The translations under genes and the position numbers were made by a program. Shown here piece after piece: positions 43,460 to 50,473 of a stretch of 64,000 nt of DNA. The first letter of the stretch is position 1. Every line of letters starts with the position of its first letter. The notes under the pieces were generated by a model that ran no database searches, was not told where the DNA came from, and saw nothing but the letters and a program-made list of their open reading frames with translations. Origin of the DNA: Streptomyces sp. 378 (GTDB lineage: Bacteria > Actinomycetota > Actinomycetes > Streptomycetales > Streptomycetaceae); assembly GCF_030124145.1 (NCBI RefSeq), contig NZ_JASKMS010000034.1, forward strand, positions 32,227-96,226. Direction: 5' to 3'.

Positions 43460-43819
43460 TCAGCGTCGGTCTGTGGCTCGCGGGTGCCCCGTACCTGCGA
43501 AGGTGATCCAGCAGGTGTCGCGGGCAGTGTCGAGGAGGTACCAGATGCGGCCGCCGCCGGTCACCTCGATCTGCCACTGCTCGCAGGTCTGTCCCCGGTG
43601 GGTGCCATGCGCCAGACCGCCCTTGAGCCGGTGGTGCCGGGGCGTCTCGGTGGCCGGCCTGGGGTTCGTGCGCATGGTGATCCAGGCGCGGTAGGTGTTC
43701 TGCCGGGCCTGCTGGGCGAGGCTCTCCCAGCCCTTGGCCGAGGCCGCGTCCGCAAAGCGGACTTCCCAGTGGCCGTCTGGCGCCGGTGGTGCGGCGCGGT
43801 CGCCGCGACCCGCGGTCAT
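43460..43819 (-). CDS. RelE/ParE-type toxin of a type II toxin-antitoxin module
   Basis: 119 residues from ATG 43819, whose ATGA overlaps the antitoxin stop by 4 nt. The C-terminal half resembles RelE-fold toxins (HHRLKGGLAHGTHRGQ, EQWQIEVTGGGRIWYLLD, CWITFAGTGHP): basic, with the beta-strand pattern of mRNA interferases. The usual catalytic residues vary in this family, so cleavage activity is inferred. Encoded behind the Phd-like antitoxin, it is the second gene of the operon, as in phd-doc and yefM-yoeB. Confidence 0.78.
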   Translation of the reverse strand: MTAGRGDRAAPPAPDGHWEVRFADAASAKGWESLAQQARQNTYRAWITMRTNPRPATETPRHHRLKGGLAHGTHRGQTCEQWQIEVTGGGRIWYLLDTARDTCWITFAGTGHPRATDRR

Positions 43820-44295
43820 GCGGCGCCCCGCGGGTCCGGTACCGGGCCGTAATCCTCGCCGTGATCTCGGGTCAGCGCGGCCAGCAGTTCGGGGTCGGAG
43901 TAGACCTCGGCGGTGTGCTGCCAGGCGATGAGCAGTTGGGCGACGGACGCGCTGTTGCCGAGCGAGTCGGCGGCACGCATGGTGTCGACCAGTTCGACGG
44001 CGAAGGCGTGGAGGTCGGGCTCTGGCAGGAAACGGACCCACGGGAAGGCGTCCGGCAGTATGTCGAGGAGCAGCTCCATGCTGCCGGGCTCCCGGCGCGC
44101 CATCGCCGCCAGCATCCGGGTGGCTGCCGACACCACGGTCTGGTCCTGCTCGGCCCGCGCCGCGGTGGTGAGGACCAGGTCCTCGCCGTCTCTGCGGTGC
44201 AGGAGCAGTCTCGGCGATTCCTGGAGTCGGGCAAGTGTCTGCTTGTTCTTGTTCACCAGCTCGGAGAAGTTCACGGCGGCGCTCTCGGTAGCCAT
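43816..44295 (-). CDS. Phd/YefM-like antitoxin with C-terminal extension
   Basis: 159 residues. The N-terminal 55 residues match Phd/YefM antitoxins (VNFSELVNKNKQTLARL, then RLLLHRRDGEDLVLTTAA), the DNA-binding and dimerisation part. The C-terminal 90 residues are helical and longer than in classical Phd proteins (85 aa), possibly forming the toxin-binding region. It precedes and overlaps the RelE-like toxin gene. An 11-bp tandem repeat immediately upstream of its ATG is a likely autorepression site. Confidence 0.82.
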   Translation of the reverse strand: MATESAAVNFSELVNKNKQTLARLQESPRLLLHRRDGEDLVLTTAARAEQDQTVVSAATRMLAAMARREPGSMELLLDILPDAFPWVRFLPEPDLHAFAVELVDTMRAADSLGNSASVAQLLIAWQHTAEVYSDPELLAALTRDHGEDYGPVPDPRGAA

Positions 44296-44297
44296 GA

Positions 44298-44319
44298 CTT
44301 TGAAACTACTTCGAAACTA
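44298..44319 (-). promoter_or_regulatory. Operator of the toxin-antitoxin operon
   Basis: CTTTGAAACTA (44298-44308) and CTTCGAAACTA (44309-44319) are tandem 11-bp repeats abutting the antitoxin start at 44295. The position suggests autoregulation and a leaderless or very short leader transcript. Confidence 0.6.
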
Positions 44320-44508
44320 TCCTCGGCGCCATCGCCCAAAAGAGGGACGCGGTGCAGCGCGAGCGGCCTTGAGTGCCTCGCGAGTGCACGTCCGCCGGCA
44401 ACCCGTCGTGTCCCCCCAGCTGGGGAACGATCTCCAGCTGATCGGGGAACGATCTTCACGAGCCCTCATCGGTGCACGTCAGCCCTACTCGTGAACACCC
44501 CACGCAGC

Positions 44509-44545
44509 TCAGAGCCCCGGTCGGGAATCCCGACCGGGGCTCTGA
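44509..44545. terminator. Strong stem-loop at the right edge of the accessory island
   Basis: TCAGAGCCCCGGTCGGGA (44509-44526) and its complement ending at 44545 form an almost uninterrupted hairpin. It lies in a 347-bp gap (44296-44642) that otherwise shows only the antitoxin operator. No gene ends just upstream on the plus strand, so it may be the terminator of a lost gene, or protect the GNAT gene end at 44643. Confidence 0.7.
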
Positions 44546-44642
44546 CGTGTGTTCAGCGCCACAGGGCGTTTCACGGATCTTCCGCAGCCCGGGACAAGCG
44601 CCCCGGGCGCGGCTGCCGCTGAGCCCTTGTCAGCCGGGTGGA

Positions 44643-45119
44643 TCAGAGCCGCTTCGCGAAGCAGCGGCTGGCGTCGTGGAAGCGGTAGTAGCCGAACTTG
44701 GCGCACGGCTCGTAGCCGCTGGACGTGTACAGGGCTATGGCCTCCGGCTGCTTGGTGCCGGTCTCCAGGACCATGCGGACGCGGCCCGCCGCGCGGGCGT
44801 CCTCCTCCAAGGCGGCCAGGATGCGGCGGGCCAGCCCCCGGCCCCGCATGCCGTCGATCACGTACATGCGCTTGAGCTCGGCGTCGCCGTCGAGGTTGCC
44901 CTCGGCGTTGGCGTCCTGGGCGCGCCAGCCCCCCGAGGCGACGGGGGTGTCGTGCTCGTCGTACGCGATCAGGTAGACGCCGTTTGGCGGGGCGAAGTCC
45001 GCGGCGGCCAGGGGCGTGGCGTCGCCGTCGTCCCCGTAGCGGACGGCGTACTCGGCCTGGACCTGGTCGTTCAGCTTCATGGCGTCGGGGTGGTCGAAGG
45101 AGACCCGGCGTATGCGCAT
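44643..45119 (-). CDS. GNAT N-acetyltransferase
   Basis: 158 residues from ATG 45119. The central strand/acetyl-CoA loop is visible in AELKRMYVIDGMRGRGLARRIL (R-G-x-G-L-A), followed by RMVLETGTKQPEAIALYTSSGYEP. The fold is an ordinary small GNAT, substrate unknown. It is divergent from the exonuclease gene with a 60-bp gap. Confidence 0.9.
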   Translation of the reverse strand: MRIRRVSFDHPDAMKLNDQVQAEYAVRYGDDGDATPLAAADFAPPNGVYLIAYDEHDTPVASGGWRAQDANAEGNLDGDAELKRMYVIDGMRGRGLARRILAALEEDARAAGRVRMVLETGTKQPEAIALYTSSGYEPCAKFGYYRFHDASRCFAKRL

Positions 45120-45179
45120 GGCCGCTACCGTATTCGATCCGGAACTGGATCCCGTCCAGTGTGCCGGTATCGTGCCGGG

Positions 45180-45983
45180 GTGCTCACTGTGACCTCTGTG
45201 AATGTGAATGGGCTGCGTGCCGCCGCGAAGAAGGGTTTCGTGGAGTGGCTCGCACAGACCGAAGCCGACGTGCTGTGCCTCCAGGAGGTGCGCGCCGAGC
45301 CGGAGCAGCTGCCCGGGCACGTCCGGGAGCCCGAGGGGTGGCACGTGGTGCACGCGCCGGCCGCCGCCAAGGGACGGGCCGGGGTGTCCCTGTACAGCCG
45401 CCGCGAGCCCGATCGGGTGCGCATCGGGTTCGGCTCGGAAGAGTTCGACGGCAGCGGGCGGTACGTGGAGATCGATCTGCCGGGGGTCACCGTCGCGTCC
45501 CTCTACCTGCCCTCCGGCGAGGTCGGCACGGAGCGGCAGGACGAGAAGGAACGCTTCATGGGCGAGTTCCTCACCTACCTGAAGGGGCTGCGCGAGCGTG
45601 CCGCCGCCGAGGGCCGGGAGGTGCTGGTCTGCGGCGACTGGAACATCGCCCACCAGCGGGCCGACCTGAAGAACTGGCGCGGCAACCAGAAGAGCTCCGG
45701 GTTCCTGCCGGAGGAGCGGGAGTGGCTCGGGCGGGTGCTCGACCCGGCGGACGGCGGTTACGTCGACGTCGTACGCGCCCTGCACCCGGACACCGAGGGG
45801 CCGTACTCCTGGTGGTCGTACCGCGGGCGGGCGTTCGACAACGATTCAGGGTGGCGCATCGACTACCACGTGGCCACCCCGGGGCTGGCCGAGCGGGCGG
45901 TCAAGGGGTTCGTGGAGCGCGCCGCGACGCACGCGGAGCGGTGGTCCGACCACGCGCCGGTGACCGTCGTCTACGACCGTTAG
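45180..45983 (+). CDS. xthA: Exodeoxyribonuclease III (AP endonuclease family)
   Basis: 267 residues from GTG 45180. The endonuclease/exonuclease/phosphatase motifs are complete: SVNVNGLRAA, CLQEVRAE (metal Glu), YLPSGEVG, VCGDWNIAH (Asp/Asn), DYHVATP and ERWSDHAPV (catalytic Asp-His). It repairs AP sites and removes 3' blocks. Its last 4 nt overlap the end of the convergent MerR gene. Confidence 0.95.
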   Translation: MLTVTSVNVNGLRAAAKKGFVEWLAQTEADVLCLQEVRAEPEQLPGHVREPEGWHVVHAPAAAKGRAGVSLYSRREPDRVRIGFGSEEFDGSGRYVEIDLPGVTVASLYLPSGEVGTERQDEKERFMGEFLTYLKGLRERAAAEGREVLVCGDWNIAHQRADLKNWRGNQKSSGFLPEEREWLGRVLDPADGGYVDVVRALHPDTEGPYSWWSYRGRAFDNDSGWRIDYHVATPGLAERAVKGFVERAATHAERWSDHAPVTVVYDR

Positions 45984-46621
45984 GGCTGGTGCATCCTCCG
46001 GTCCAAGGCCAGTGAGAGCTCAGCCTCCACCACGCTTCGGGCCAGCGGGCGCAGGCGGGGCAGGTCCTGCGCGGAGGCGTGCCGCAGGACCAGGTCCGCG
46101 AAGAGGCCGGCCAGGGCGTCCGCGTGGGCCCGGACCTGCTTGGCCGCGCCGAGGACCTCCGCGAGGGGGATGCCCTCGCGGACCAGGGCCGCGGAGACGT
46201 CCAGGAGGCGGCGGCTGATGTGGACGATCTCCTCGCCGTCGGTGCCGAGGTAGCCGAGTTCCATCGCGGCGGCGAGGTTCTCCGGAGTGGCCTCGCCGGC
46301 GAAGTGGTCGGCGAGTTCCTCGGGGGTGAGGTGGACCGGCTCCTCCTCGGTGGGGCCGCCGACGCCGAGCAGGTCGCCCACGTCCCGGCCGTGGTCGAAG
46401 GCCTCGGCCAGTTCCGCGATGCCGCTGAGGGTGTGGCCGCGCTCCAGCAGGGCCGTGATCGTGCGCAGCCGGGCCAGGTGGTGGTCGCCGTACCAGGCGA
46501 TGCGGCCCTCGCGGCGGGGTGGCGGGATCAGTTTGCGTTCGCGGTAGAAGCGCAGGGTGCGCACCGTGATCCCGGCGAGGCGGGCCAGCTCTTCCATGCG
46601 GTATTCACGCTTCTCGGCCAC
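45980..46621 (-). CDS. MerR-family transcriptional regulator
   Basis: 213 residues from GTG 46621. The MerR N-terminus is typical (YRMEELARLAGITVRTLRFYRERKLI, here EELARLAGITVRTLRFYRE) followed by the wing RREGRIAWYGDHHLARLRTI and a dimerisation helix. No Cys pair for metal binding is present, so it likely senses an organic ligand. It is divergent from a BVMO-hydrolase-SDR operon with a 133-bp gap, and is the natural candidate for its regulator. Confidence 0.92.
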   Translation of the reverse strand: MAEKREYRMEELARLAGITVRTLRFYRERKLIPPPRREGRIAWYGDHHLARLRTITALLERGHTLSGIAELAEAFDHGRDVGDLLGVGGPTEEEPVHLTPEELADHFAGEATPENLAAAMELGYLGTDGEEIVHISRRLLDVSAALVREGIPLAEVLGAAKQVRAHADALAGLFADLVLRHASAQDLPRLRPLARSVVEAELSLALDRRMHQP

Positions 46622-46754
46622 CTGGGCACCTTAAGGCGTACCGCGGGTAACTTTCCTGGCCCCGCCCCCTACCCATCGGTACGTCACTGCCCTACTCTCC
46701 CATTGCGCCAGTGTTCACTGGCATGGTTCTCGTGGTGTGTGTGGAGGTGTCGGC

Positions 46755-48308
46755 ATGGGCGAGCGCGAACACGAGCATGTGCGGGTCGCGGTGGTCGGGT
46801 CCGGGTTCGGCGGGCTCGGGGCCGCCGTGCGGCTGCGCCGCGAAGGTGTCACCGACTTCGTCGTCCTGGAGCGGGCGAGCAGTGTCGGCGGCACCTGGCG
46901 GGACAACAGCTACCCGGGGTGCGCGTGCGACGTGCCGTCCCACCTGTACTCGTTCTCCTTCGCGCCCCACCCCGACTGGCCGCGCACCTTCTCGGGGCAG
47001 GAGCACATCCGCGCCTATCTGGAGCACGTGACGGACGTGTTCCGGCTGCGGCCGCACATCCGCTTCGACTCGGAGGTGAAGCGGATGAGCTGGAACGGCG
47101 AGCAGCTGTGCTGGGACATCGAGACCAGCAGCGGGAACCTGTCGGCGGACCTGGTCGTGTCGGCCACCGGGCCCCTGTCCGACCCGAAGGTGCCGGACAT
47201 CCCCGGCCTGGAGTCGTTCCCCGGCCGGGTGTTCCACTCCGCCCGCTGGGACCACGACTACGACCTGCGCGGCAAGCGCGTCGCCATGGTGGGCACCGGC
47301 GCCTCGGCCATCCAGATCGTGCCGGCCATCCAGCCCGACGTCTCCCGGCTCACCCTCTTCCAGCGCACCCCGCCGTGGGTGATGCCCCGCATGGACCGGG
47401 CCATCAGCGGCGCCGAGCGCTGGCTCCACCGGCAGTTGCCCTTCACCTCGCAGGTCAGGCGGGGACTGCTGTGGGGCATCCGGGAGTTGCAGGTCCAGGC
47501 GTTCACCAAGCACCCGAACGAGCTCGGCTTCGTCGAGCAGTTGGCCAAGCGCAACATGGCCCGCGCCATCAAGGACCCGGCGCTGCGGGCGAAGCTCACC
47601 CCGGACTACCGCATCGGCTGCAAGCGGATCCTGCTGTCCAGCGAGTACTACCCGGCGATCGCACAGCCGAATGTGGACGTCGTCGCCAGCGGCCTCGCCG
47701 AGGTGCGCGGCTCCACCCTGGTGGCCGCCGACGGCAGTGAGGCCGAGGCCGACGCGATCGTCTTCGGCACCGGCTTCCACGTCACCGACATGCCCATCGC
47801 CGAGCGGGTCGTGGGCGCCGACGGGCGGAGTCTCGCCGAGACCTGGAAGGGCGGCATGGAGGCGCTGCGCGGCGCCTCGGCGGCCGGCTTCCCCAACTGG
47901 ATGACGGTCATCGGGCCCAACACCGGCCTCGGGAACTCCTCGATGATCCTCATGATCGAGTCCCAGCTGAACTACCTCGCCGACTATCTCCGCCAGCTCG
48001 ACGTCCTGGGGGTCCCCCCAGGCCCTTCGGGCTCTGGGGGAGGCCGGGTCGCCCTCGACGCCCGCCCCGACGCCGTGCGCACCTGGAACCACCGGGTGCA
48101 GGAGCGCATGAAGCGCACCGTGTGGAACACCGGCGGCTGCACCAGCTGGTACCTCGACGCGAGCGGCCGCAACACCACCATCTGGCCGGGGACGACGGCG
48201 GAGTTCCGGCGGGCGACGCGGCGGGTGGACCTCGCCGAGTACGACGTCCTGCGGGCGCCCACGGCGAAGCGGGCCGCCGCGGCGGAGCAGGCGGAGGTGG
48301 ACGCGTGA
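46755..48308 (+). CDS. Baeyer-Villiger type flavin monooxygenase (MymA-like)
   Basis: 517 residues from ATG 46755 behind GGAGG. The FAD-binding site VAVVGSGFGGLGAAVRL opens the chain. The BVMO fingerprint is present as FPGRVFHSARWDHD (F-x-G-x-x-x-H-x-x-x-W), followed by the second Rossmann motif VAMVGTGASAIQ for NADPH. It inserts oxygen into ketones or oxidises related carbonyls. Near residue 420 a Pro/Gly/Ser run (VPPGPSGSGGG) is encoded by a palindrome and looks like an in-frame insertion. The next two genes overlap by 4 nt each, giving a BVMO-hydrolase-SDR operon. Confidence 0.93.
   Translation: MGEREHEHVRVAVVGSGFGGLGAAVRLRREGVTDFVVLERASSVGGTWRDNSYPGCACDVPSHLYSFSFAPHPDWPRTFSGQEHIRAYLEHVTDVFRLRPHIRFDSEVKRMSWNGEQLCWDIETSSGNLSADLVVSATGPLSDPKVPDIPGLESFPGRVFHSARWDHDYDLRGKRVAMVGTGASAIQIVPAIQPDVSRLTLFQRTPPWVMPRMDRAISGAERWLHRQLPFTSQVRRGLLWGIRELQVQAFTKHPNELGFVEQLAKRNMARAIKDPALRAKLTPDYRIGCKRILLSSEYYPAIAQPNVDVVASGLAEVRGSTLVAADGSEAEADAIVFGTGFHVTDMPIAERVVGADGRSLAETWKGGMEALRGASAAGFPNWMTVIGPNTGLGNSSMILMIESQLNYLADYLRQLDVLGVPPGPSGSGGGRVALDARPDAVRTWNHRVQERMKRTVWNTGGCTSWYLDASGRNTTIWPGTTAEFRRATRRVDLAEYDVLRAPTAKRAAAAEQAEVDA
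48008..48043 (+). repeat. REP-like palindrome inserted in-frame in the monooxygenase gene
   Basis: CCCCCAG (48015-48021) pairs with CTGGGGG (48034-48040), and GCCC (22-25) with GGGC (29-32) around TTC, with one bulge. The flanking GGGGTCC and GGAGG context is that of a widespread Streptomyces intergenic palindrome. Here it is translated as a Pro/Gly/Ser linker. Confidence 0.7.
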
Positions 48309-49228
48309 GCCGCCTCCCGGCCGTCGACTCCGGCCCCTACGCCCCGCCCGCCCCGGCACGCGAGCTGACCGTCGTCTCCGCCGACGGTGCCCGGCTGCAC
48401 GTCGAGCTCCACGGGCCCGAGTTCGGCCCCGCCGTCGTCCTCGCCCACGGCTGGACCTGCTCCACCGCCTTCTGGGCGGCGCAGATCCGCGACCTGGCCG
48501 CCGATCACCGGGTCATCGCCTACGACCAGCGCGGCCACGGCCGCAGTCCCGCGCACCCCGCGTGCAGCGCCGACGCGCTCGCCGACGATCTGGAAGCCGT
48601 GCTCGAAGCCACCCTGGCGCCCGGTGAACAGGCCGTGATCGCCGGGCACTCCATGGGCGGGATGACCGTGATGGCGGCCTCCGGGAGAGCCGCCTTCCGT
48701 GCGCACGCGGCGGCCGTCCTGCTGTGCAGCACGGGCAGTTCGCAACTGGTCGCGGCGGCCACCGTCGTCCCCCTGCGGGCCGGGCGGGTGCGGACCTGGC
48801 TGACCCGGCGGATCCTCGGCTCCCGCGCCCCGCTCGGGCCGGTCACGCCGCTCGCCCGCCGCGTCCTCAAGTACGGCACGATGGGCCCCGGTTCGGACCG
48901 GCACATGATCGAGGCGTGCGCCCGGATCGTGCACGCCTGCCCCCGCAGGATCCGCCACTCCTGGTCGCGGGTGCTGGATCTGCTCGATCTCGACCACGCC
49001 GTGCGGGAACTGGACGTGCCCACGGCCGTGATCGTCGGTACGGCGGACCGGCTGACGCCGCCGGCGCAGGCCCGGGCCCTGTGCGAAGCGCTGCCGCGGT
49101 GCACCGGTTTCACCGAGCTGTCCGGCATCGGCCACATGACGCCCGTCGAGGCGCCCGAGCCGGTCACCGCGACGATACGTGAGCTCGTCACCACACACAT
49201 CCAGGTCGTATCCGAGGAGAGCGCATGA
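48305..49228 (+). CDS. Alpha/beta hydrolase (LipR-like)
   Basis: 307 residues from GTG 48305, overlapping the monooxygenase stop by GTGA. Features: oxyanion-hole region VVLAHGWTCSTAFW, DQRGHGRSP, the nucleophile elbow AGHSMGGM with Ser, catalytic Asp likely in VGTADRLTP, and His in SGIGHMTPVEAP. An esterase able to cleave the ester produced by a BVMO would fit the operon. The sequence does not determine the substrate. Confidence 0.92.
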   Translation: MSRLPAVDSGPYAPPAPARELTVVSADGARLHVELHGPEFGPAVVLAHGWTCSTAFWAAQIRDLAADHRVIAYDQRGHGRSPAHPACSADALADDLEAVLEATLAPGEQAVIAGHSMGGMTVMAASGRAAFRAHAAAVLLCSTGSSQLVAAATVVPLRAGRVRTWLTRRILGSRAPLGPVTPLARRVLKYGTMGPGSDRHMIEACARIVHACPRRIRHSWSRVLDLLDLDHAVRELDVPTAVIVGTADRLTPPAQARALCEALPRCTGFTELSGIGHMTPVEAPEPVTATIRELVTTHIQVVSEESA

Positions 49229-50109
49229 GCAGGGTGAGCCTCGAAGGCAAGGTCGCCGTGGTGACCGGGGCGGCGCGCGGCGTCGGGGAGTTGCTGGCCC
49301 GCAAGCTCTCCGCGCGCGGGGTGCGGGTGGCGCTGGTCGGCCTGGAACCGGACGCGCTGAAGCAGGTCTCCGGACGGCTGCACAGCGACAGCGACCACTG
49401 GCACGCCGACGTCACCGACCACGAGGCGATGGCCCGTGTCGCGGCCGAGGTCAAGGAACGCTTCGGCCGGGTCGACATCGTCGTCGCCAACGCCGGTGTC
49501 GCCACCGGCGGGCCGTTCGCCGACTCCGACCCGGAGTCCTGGCGGCGGGTGATCGAGGTCAACCTGATCGGCTCGGCGGTGACCGCCCGCGCCTTCCTGC
49601 CGCTGCTGACGGAGAGCCGGGGCTATCTGCTCCAGATCGCCTCCCTCGCCGCGATCACCCCGGCGCCGATGATGACCGCGTACTGCGCGTCCAAGTCGGG
49701 TGTGGAGGCGTACGCGCACAGCCTGCGTGCCGAGGTCGGGCACCGGGGCGTGAAGGTGGGGGTCGGGTATCTGTCGTGGACCGACACCGACATGGTGCGC
49801 GGGGCCGACCAGGACGACGTCATGCGGGAGTTGAGGCAGCGCCTGCCCTGGCCGTCCAACAAGACCTACCCGCTCGGTCCTGCCGTGGACCGGCTGGTGG
49901 AGGGGATCGAGCGCCGGTCGAGCCATGTGTACGGGCAGTGGTGGCTGCGCGGGATGCAGGGCGTGCGCGGTTATCTGCCCGCGATCATCGGGACGGTGGG
50001 GCAGCGCGAGATGCGGCGCTTCTCGGACCGGCTGACCGGCATGCGCACGGGCCTGGTCGGGGCCGGTGGGGCGGCCGACGAGCAGCAGCGGAACACGCTC
50101 CGTAAGTGA
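49225..50109 (+). CDS. Short-chain dehydrogenase/reductase
   Basis: 294 residues from ATG 49225, overlapping the hydrolase stop by ATGA. The classical SDR elements are visible: VVTGAARGVGELLARKL, NAGVATGG, the catalytic Ser region LQIASLAAI, and YCASKSGVEAY (Tyr-x-x-x-Lys). Compared with ordinary SDRs it has a C-terminal extension of about 50 residues. As the third member of the operon it could interconvert alcohol and ketone substrates for the monooxygenase. Confidence 0.92.
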   Translation: MSRVSLEGKVAVVTGAARGVGELLARKLSARGVRVALVGLEPDALKQVSGRLHSDSDHWHADVTDHEAMARVAAEVKERFGRVDIVVANAGVATGGPFADSDPESWRRVIEVNLIGSAVTARAFLPLLTESRGYLLQIASLAAITPAPMMTAYCASKSGVEAYAHSLRAEVGHRGVKVGVGYLSWTDTDMVRGADQDDVMRELRQRLPWPSNKTYPLGPAVDRLVEGIERRSSHVYGQWWLRGMQGVRGYLPAIIGTVGQREMRRFSDRLTGMRTGLVGAGGAADEQQRNTLRK

Positions 50110-50185
50110 TCGACATGCGCAGCGTCACGGCCCGTGTGAATCTGATCGAGCCAGATCCCCTCACCCCCAACGGGAGTGAACCCAC

Positions 50186-50404
50186 ATGGGTATGAAGGAC
50201 CAGTTCCAGGAGAAGTCCGAGCAGTGGCAGAACCAGGCTCGCCAGAAGGCGGACCAGGCTCGCGAGCAGGTGCCGGGCCGCGATCGCCGGCGCGACGAGG
50301 ACATGGACCCCTCGCAGCCGCAGCGTGACCGTGAGCGCTCGCAGCCGCAGCGCGAGCGTGAGCGCGAGCAGGAGGACCGCTTCGACCAGGACTTCGACGC
50401 CTGA
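50186..50404 (+). CDS. Small highly charged hydrophilic protein
   Basis: 72 residues from ATG 50186 with GGGAG upstream. The composition is almost only Gln, Arg, Glu and Asp, starting MGMKDQFQEKSEQWQNQAR and continuing with repeated QPQRDRERS-like units. It has the look of a CsbD- or hydrophilin-like disordered stress protein, with weak similarity only. A terminator follows at 50425. Function unknown. Confidence 0.78.
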   Translation: MGMKDQFQEKSEQWQNQARQKADQAREQVPGRDRRRDEDMDPSQPQRDRERSQPQREREREQEDRFDQDFDA

Positions 50405-50424
50405 CGTTGCGTGCCGAGCGGACT

Positions 50425-50449
50425 GGGGCGTCCCCGTGCGGGACGCCCC
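50425..50449. terminator. Bidirectional terminator
   Basis: GGGGCGTCCC (50425-50434) pairs with GGGACGCCCC (50440-50449) around CGTGC, followed by TTTCCC. It lies between the small hydrophilic protein and the convergent tricorn gene. Confidence 0.9.
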
Positions 50450-50473
50450 TTTCCCGTATGCGAGCCAGGGCCT

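Noticed and set aside
36863..44642. attR copy of the tRNA-Ala 3' end for an integrated element
   Set aside because: No second copy of GGTTCAAATCCCCTCAGG was seen on either strand by eye.
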